The translations under genes were made by a program, and so were the position numbers. The notes below the pieces were generated by a model that saw only the letters and a list, made by a program, of their open reading frames with translations, did not search any database and had not been told where the DNA came from. Source: Chitinophaga sp. (GTDB taxonomy: Bacteria; Bacteroidota; Bacteroidia; Chitinophagales; Chitinophagaceae). From it: DNA of 64,000 nt. Below, one piece after another: positions 59,726 to 64,000 of the stretch. The stretch lies in NCBI RefSeq assembly GCF_019236475.1, contig NZ_JAFAIX010000012.1, positions 558,001-622,000 on the forward strand, given 5' to 3'. Positions within the stretch are counted from its first letter, which is position 1; each line of letters starts with the position of its first letter.

Positions 59726-60817
59726 TTAAAGATACTTTTCGCCTTTGTTTCTTTTGATTTCCGCTACATAATCCTTGATTTGTTGTTCATGATCTTTTTT
59801 CGCGATCAGCAACACATCAGGCGTATCAATCACAATCATTTCATCCAGCCCTTGTAACAGCACGAGTTTATCGTTAGGAGCCTTAACCATACATTTAGTA
59901 GCATCGATAACGACTACATTCTTTCCTTGTACGGCGTTTCCTAGATAGTCTTTCTCGATATTTTCATAGGCAGATGCCCAGGTACCCAGGTCGCTCCAGC
60001 CAAAATTGGAAGGAATCACATATACGTTGTCCGCTTTTTCCATAATTCCATAATCGATGGAAATATTGGTGCATTGCGGATATACCTTTTCAATGGCTTC
60101 TTTTTCCTCTGGTGTGTTCAATGCTGGAGTAGCAGCAACGAACAGTTCATCTGTTTCCGGAAGATATTTTTTAAATGCCGCTAGAATTGTTTGTACGTTC
60201 CATACAAAGATACCTGCATTCCAAAGGAAATCTCCGCTCTGGATAAAGGTTTTAGCCAGTTCCAGGTTAGGTTTTTCCGTGAACGTTTTCACTTGGTAGA
60301 TATTATCTGCCACGTGTTGCGGTTCAAACTGAATATATCCATATCCTGTATCAGGACGAGTAGGTTTGATGCCCAATGTGAGGAGTGCACTATGTTTTTG
60401 TACAAACAGCAGCGCATTCAAACAAGCATTCGTAAATGCGGTGCTATCCATGATCAGGTGATCTGCAGGCGCACAGATAATATTTGCTTTGGGATCCTGT
60501 TTATTAATTTTATGGGAGATGTATGCCACACAGGGTGCAGTATTCTTACGGGATGGTTCGCTGACGATATTATCGAAAGGAAGTTCCGGTAGTTGTTCTG
60601 CCACTTTTCCAGCATACTGGTGATGTGTAACTACAAAAATGTTATTCTTAGGTATAAACTGGGAAAAACGTTCATAGGTCCACTGGAGCAACGTTTTGCC
60701 TGTATTCAAGATATCCAGAAACTGTTTTGGATTATCCGTCCGGCTATGAGGCCAGAAACGGCTTCCAATGCCGCCGGCCATAATTGCCACATAAAAGTGG
60801 TTGTTTAGTTGTGTCAT
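59726..60817 (-). CDS. manC: Mannose-1-phosphate guanylyltransferase
   Basis: 363 residues. GT-A pyrophosphorylase motif GGIGSRFWPHSRTDNPKQFL, DHLIM, GYGYIQFE and FTEKPNLELAKTF. Single-domain length without the phosphomannose isomerase domain of bifunctional enzymes. Produces GDP-mannose for GDP-fucose, GDP-rhamnose or mannose in surface polysaccharides. Two bases after kdsD; 9 bp before the aminotransferase gene. Confidence 0.93.
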   Translation of the reverse strand: MTQLNNHFYVAIMAGGIGSRFWPHSRTDNPKQFLDILNTGKTLLQWTYERFSQFIPKNNIFVVTHHQYAGKVAEQLPELPFDNIVSEPSRKNTAPCVAYISHKINKQDPKANIICAPADHLIMDSTAFTNACLNALLFVQKHSALLTLGIKPTRPDTGYGYIQFEPQHVADNIYQVKTFTEKPNLELAKTFIQSGDFLWNAGIFVWNVQTILAAFKKYLPETDELFVAATPALNTPEEKEAIEKVYPQCTNISIDYGIMEKADNVYVIPSNFGWSDLGTWASAYENIEKDYLGNAVQGKNVVVIDATKCMVKAPNDKLVLLQGLDEMIVIDTPDVLLIAKKDHEQQIKDYVAEIKRNKGEKYL

Positions 60818-60819
60818 CG

Positions 60820-61794
60820 CTATATAATTCCTTCTCTGATTAAATCATGTAAATGAATAATGCCCGCATATTTGTTATCATCCATTACGAGCAATTGCGT
60901 GATATCATGTTTGCGCATCATTTCCAGTGCATTGATAGCGAGCTCATCCTGTTGGATATTTTTGGGATGAAGCGACATGATATCTTTTGCAGTCACGGTT
61001 TCCGGCGCTACATTCTTTTCTAGCATACGACGCAGGTCACCATCCGTGATGATACCTTGTAGCGCGCCATTTTCATCCAGTACGGCCGTAACTCCCAACA
61101 TTTTGGAAGATATTTCCACTATCACATCTCTCAATGAGCTACTTAACAACACTTTAGGTGCCTGATGTAGTTTACTGAGATCCTGTACTTTCAGATATAA
61201 TTTTTTCCCTAATGCACCACCTGGGTGGAATTTGGCAAAATCTGCTGCTGTAAAGCCATGCCATTCAATTAGGCATACTGCCAGGGCGTCTCCCATCGCT
61301 AATTGAGCGGTGGTGCTGGTGGTTGGCGCTAGGTTATTAGGGCAAGCCTCTTGGGAAACAGTGGTATTCAGGATATAATCTGCTTCCACTGCCAGGAAAG
61401 AGGTAGTATTACCCACCATGGCCACCAAAATATTTCCAAAATTTTTTACAAGAGGAACCAATACTTTAATCTCCGAAGAGGTACCGCTTTTGGAGATGCA
61501 CATCACGATATCTTCCTGCCGGATCATCCCCAGATCGCCATGGATGGCGTCTGCAGCGTGCATAAATAAGGCAGGAGTCCCTGTAGAGTTAAGGGTAGCA
61601 ACTATTTTTTGAGCGATGATGGCACTTTTACCAATGCCCGTTACGACTAGTCGCCCTTCACATCTGGCAATGAGTTCCACCACTTTCTCAAAATCTGCAT
61701 TTATAAACTGTTGCAAATCATTGATAGCCGACGCCTCCATTGCAATTGTTCGCTTGGCAACTTGTCCTATATCGATCGTTAGATTCTTTTTCAT
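60820..61794 (-). CDS. kdsD: D-arabinose 5-phosphate isomerase (KpsF/GutQ family)
   Basis: 324 residues. SIS domain (about 40-175; VVTGIGKSAIIAQKIVATLNSTGTPALFMHA, MCISKSGTSSEIKVLV) with the PNNLAPTTSTTAQLAMGDALAV block of this family, then two CBS domains (about 205-324). Converts ribulose 5-phosphate to arabinose 5-phosphate, the first dedicated step toward Kdo and therefore Kdo8N. Start of the kdsD-manC-aminotransferase unit. Confidence 0.94.
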   Translation of the reverse strand: MKKNLTIDIGQVAKRTIAMEASAINDLQQFINADFEKVVELIARCEGRLVVTGIGKSAIIAQKIVATLNSTGTPALFMHAADAIHGDLGMIRQEDIVMCISKSGTSSEIKVLVPLVKNFGNILVAMVGNTTSFLAVEADYILNTTVSQEACPNNLAPTTSTTAQLAMGDALAVCLIEWHGFTAADFAKFHPGGALGKKLYLKVQDLSKLHQAPKVLLSSSLRDVIVEISSKMLGVTAVLDENGALQGIITDGDLRRMLEKNVAPETVTAKDIMSLHPKNIQQDELAINALEMMRKHDITQLLVMDDNKYAGIIHLHDLIREGII

Positions 61795-61904
61795 GACTAT
61801 TTACAAATTTATCAATTTTTAGCCAGCAAGGGAACTATACTGAATTAATATTGCCTGTCCGCACTTTTTTAAGTAACTTCGTGTCCCCTAAAAAACATAT
61901 AAAC

Positions 61905-61912
61905 TAAATTTG
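61905..61912 (+). promoter_or_regulatory. -7 promoter box of recQ
   Basis: TAAATTTG, an exact TAnnTTTG match, 45 bp before the recQ ATG. The -33 region (TTCGTG near 61878-61883) is a weak match. Confidence 0.45.
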
Positions 61913-61957
61913 TCATTTGTTAGTTCTTTAGAGTTTACCGTATTAAAATGAAATGCA

Positions 61958-64000
61958 ATGGCTGTTGTTAAGGAAAGTTTGATGGATGCATTACGCGAAC
62001 ATTTCGGGTTCGATTCCTTTAAAGGAAATCAGGAAATCATAATAAAAAGCATCCTGTCAGGTAAAGATACATTTGTGATCATGCCAACTGGTGGAGGTAA
62101 ATCACTATGTTACCAATTACCAGCATTGATGAGCCCAGGATGTGCGCTCATCGTATCACCACTTATCGCTTTAATGAAAAACCAGGTAGACCTGGTTCGT
62201 GGTTATAGCAGTAAAGATAATGTTGCTCACTTCCTCAATTCTACCCTTTCAAAAGCGCAAATTAAAAAAGTGCGCACTGACCTGCTTTCCGGTAAAACGA
62301 AGATGCTGTACGTAGCACCTGAAACGCTTACCAAACAGGAAAATCTGGATTTCTTCAAAGAACTGGAAATCTCCTTTATTGCGGTGGATGAAGCGCACTG
62401 TATTTCTGAATGGGGTCATGATTTCAGACCGGAATACCGTCGTCTGAAGGAAATGATTGAGCAAATCAGTAACAACCTGCCTATCATCGCGCTCACCGCT
62501 ACTGCTACGCCTAAAGTACAGAGCGACATTGTGAAAAACTTGGGATTAAATAATCCTAATATTTTCATCTCGTCTTTCAACCGTCCAAATCTGTATTATG
62601 AAATCAGACAAAAACGTAAGAAAGACCTGACTATCAAAGAAATAGTAAAATATATCCATCAGCATAAAGGAAAGAGTGGTATTATCTATACCCTCAACCG
62701 TAAAACGACCGAAGAATTGGCCGATATGCTGGTGGCCAACAATATTAAGGCTGTTGCTTACCATGCCGGCCTCGATCCTGCTACCAGAGCGCAACGCCAA
62801 GATATGTTCCTCCATGAAGATGTGGAAGTAATTGTGGCTACCATTGCTTTTGGTATGGGTATCGACAAACCAGATGTTCGTTTTGTGATCCACTATAATA
62901 TTCCGAAAAGCCTGGAAAACTACTACCAGGAAACAGGAAGAGCGGGCCGCGATGGACTCGAAGGAAACTGTATTTGCTTCTATTCTCATAAGGATGTGCA
63001 GAAACTGGAACATCTCATGCGCGATAAACCGCTTAGCGAACGCGAAATGGGTGCCCAACTGATTAATGAAACGGTAGCCTACGCAGAAAGTGCCGTTTGC
63101 CGCCGGAAAGTGATCCTTCACTATTTCGGAGAAAACTACGAAGTAGAAGACTGTGGCCAGTGTGATAACTGTCGCAATCCAAAAGAGAAAATCGAAGTAA
63201 AAAACCGCGTGGTGATTGCGCTGAAAACCATCCGCGCATTGGAAGAACGCTTCGGCTCCGAGTACGTAGTGAATATCATCACCGGAAAAACCAGTCCACA
63301 AATAGCCACCTATCGCCACGACCAACTGGAAGTATTCGGCGAAGGCAAGGAATTTGACGCACATTTCTGGAACTCCCTCCTGCGCCAAATGATGCTGGAA
63401 GGATTGATAGAGAAAGATATCGAAGAATATGGCCTCCTGAAAGTAACCGAAAAAGGCACCAAATTCCTCAAAAAACCATACTCCATCATGGTGGCACTCA
63501 ACCATCAATTTGATGAAGAACCTGGAGAGGATGAGGAAGAAGCTATTGCAGCACAGGTTTCCGCAGATCCTGTACTCTTCGAACTGTTGAAAGAACTGCG
63601 TAAAAAAGTATCTAAAGAAAGAAACTTGCCTCCATTCGTTATCTTCCTGGAAACTTCCCTGGAAGATATGGCAACTCAATATCCTACCACTGTACAGGAA
63701 CTGGAAAAAATCCAGGGTGTGAGCAAGGGTAAGGCGGTACGCTACGGTAAACAATTCGTAGACGTCATCTCCAAATTTGTGGAAGAAAACGATATCACCA
63801 AACCGGATGATTTCGTGATGAAAAGCGTGGTGAATAAAAGCGGTCTGAAAGTTTTCATTATCCAGAATATCGATAAGAAAATTCCGCTGGAAACCATTGC
63901 TAAAAACAAAGAACTGACCATCGCCAAACTGCTGGATGAAATGGAAACAATCGTTGCCAGCGGTACTAAATTGAACGTGGATTATTGCCTTGATGAAGAA
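61958..64000 (+). CDS. recQ: ATP-dependent DNA helicase RecQ (3'-truncated by window edge)
   Basis: 681 codons open to the last base, so the stop lies beyond the window; family members here are a little over 700 residues. Starts MAVVKESLMDALREHFGFDSFKGNQ (motif 0). Motif I TGGGKSLCYQLP, II DEAHCISEWGHDFRPEY, III ALTATATP, and V/VI FGMGIDKPDVRFVIHYNIP and YYQETGRAGRDG. Zinc-binding cysteines are in CRRKVILHYFG ... CGQCDNC, then a winged helix. After an acidic linker an HRDC domain is seen (KKVSKERNLPPFVIFLETSLEDMA), then a C-terminal extension. Helicase for replication-fork repair and recombination. Confidence 0.97.
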   Translation, partial: MAVVKESLMDALREHFGFDSFKGNQEIIIKSILSGKDTFVIMPTGGGKSLCYQLPALMSPGCALIVSPLIALMKNQVDLVRGYSSKDNVAHFLNSTLSKAQIKKVRTDLLSGKTKMLYVAPETLTKQENLDFFKELEISFIAVDEAHCISEWGHDFRPEYRRLKEMIEQISNNLPIIALTATATPKVQSDIVKNLGLNNPNIFISSFNRPNLYYEIRQKRKKDLTIKEIVKYIHQHKGKSGIIYTLNRKTTEELADMLVANNIKAVAYHAGLDPATRAQRQDMFLHEDVEVIVATIAFGMGIDKPDVRFVIHYNIPKSLENYYQETGRAGRDGLEGNCICFYSHKDVQKLEHLMRDKPLSEREMGAQLINETVAYAESAVCRRKVILHYFGENYEVEDCGQCDNCRNPKEKIEVKNRVVIALKTIRALEERFGSEYVVNIITGKTSPQIATYRHDQLEVFGEGKEFDAHFWNSLLRQMMLEGLIEKDIEEYGLLKVTEKGTKFLKKPYSIMVALNHQFDEEPGEDEEEAIAAQVSADPVLFELLKELRKKVSKERNLPPFVIFLETSLEDMATQYPTTVQELEKIQGVSKGKAVRYGKQFVDVISKFVEENDITKPDDFVMKSVVNKSGLKVFIIQNIDKKIPLETIAKNKELTIAKLLDEMETIVASGTKLNVDYCLDEE

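Noticed and set aside
62546..63754. 402-codon minus-strand ORF
   Set aside because: Antisense to recQ, whose helicase motifs are unmistakable; composition is Phe/Ile-rich as in mirror frames.
1..64000. tRNA, rRNA, CRISPR array or insertion sequence
   Set aside because: No cloverleaf with a T-loop motif outside coding sequence, no rRNA-like stretch, no regularly spaced repeats and no transposase frame were seen.

Overview
The window looks like chromosome from a Bacteroidota bacterium, most likely a Chitinophagaceae member (Chitinophaga-like). Reasons: a SusC/SusD pair, DUF4836, PspC/PadR and DUF922 families, TlpA-type thiol reductases, fused E1 alpha/beta ketoacid dehydrogenase, few Shine-Dalgarno sites, and promoter boxes matching the Bacteroidota TAnnTTTG -7 element. 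Genus is inference. I see no rRNA, tRNA, CRISPR array, IS element or prophage; gene density is that of ordinary chromosome. 59 protein genes are supported, one cut by each edge (a transglutaminase/DUF2569 membrane protein on the left, recQ on the right).

Layout. 1-9.6 kb: mixed housekeeping (Dabb protein, two-gene ABC exporter, DUF4836 lipoprotein, YciI, SRPBCC/GyrI-like protein, MsrB, MutL). 9.6-26 kb: a carbohydrate region. It has a gluconokinase; a GMC flavoprotein paired with a Tat-lipoprotein small subunit; two Tat-exported Gfo/Idh/MocA oxidoreductases; a SusC/SusD glycan importer; a SUMF1-fold secreted protein without catalytic cysteines; and a Tat-exported TIM-barrel isomerase-like protein. 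No glycoside hydrolase is recognisable, so this is the best candidate for an unusual system: periplasmic oxidation of a glycoside (possibly at C3) followed by non-hydrolytic cleavage. A PBP4-type carboxypeptidase and a small lipoprotein sit inside the region and are probably unrelated. 26-35 kb: holin-like protein, ketoacid dehydrogenase, a 46-residue membrane protein with its own promoter and terminator, TlpA-like reductase, macrodomain plus NYN nuclease pair, Dps, MFS transporter, RmuC.

35.4-38.5 kb: kdnA-kdsB-kdnB, a complete set for making and activating 8-amino-3,8-dideoxy-Kdo (Kdo8N), the inner-core LPS sugar; a stable hairpin separates kdnA from kdsB. Related sugar genes reappear at 59.7-61.8 kb (manC, kdsD). 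38.9-44.7 kb: CAP lipoprotein, GH25 lysozyme, radical SAM/SPASM enzyme, a YtxH/holin envelope operon, AI-2E family transporter, nadD. 44.7-47.4 kb: paaABCD phenylacetyl-CoA epoxidase operon with two near-identical 14-bp sites upstream, one a perfect inverted repeat. 47.5-61.8 kb: DUF922 protease-like protein, S41 peptidase, M28 peptidase, FeoB, padR-pspC with a promoter/operator, SulP-carbonic anhydrase pair, methionine-type aminotransferase, manC and kdsD. 61.9 kb to the end: recQ.

Start codons were moved from the longest possible ORF where a signal peptide, family length or an overlapping hairpin argued for it. All functional calls are from reading motifs by eye; no database search was run.
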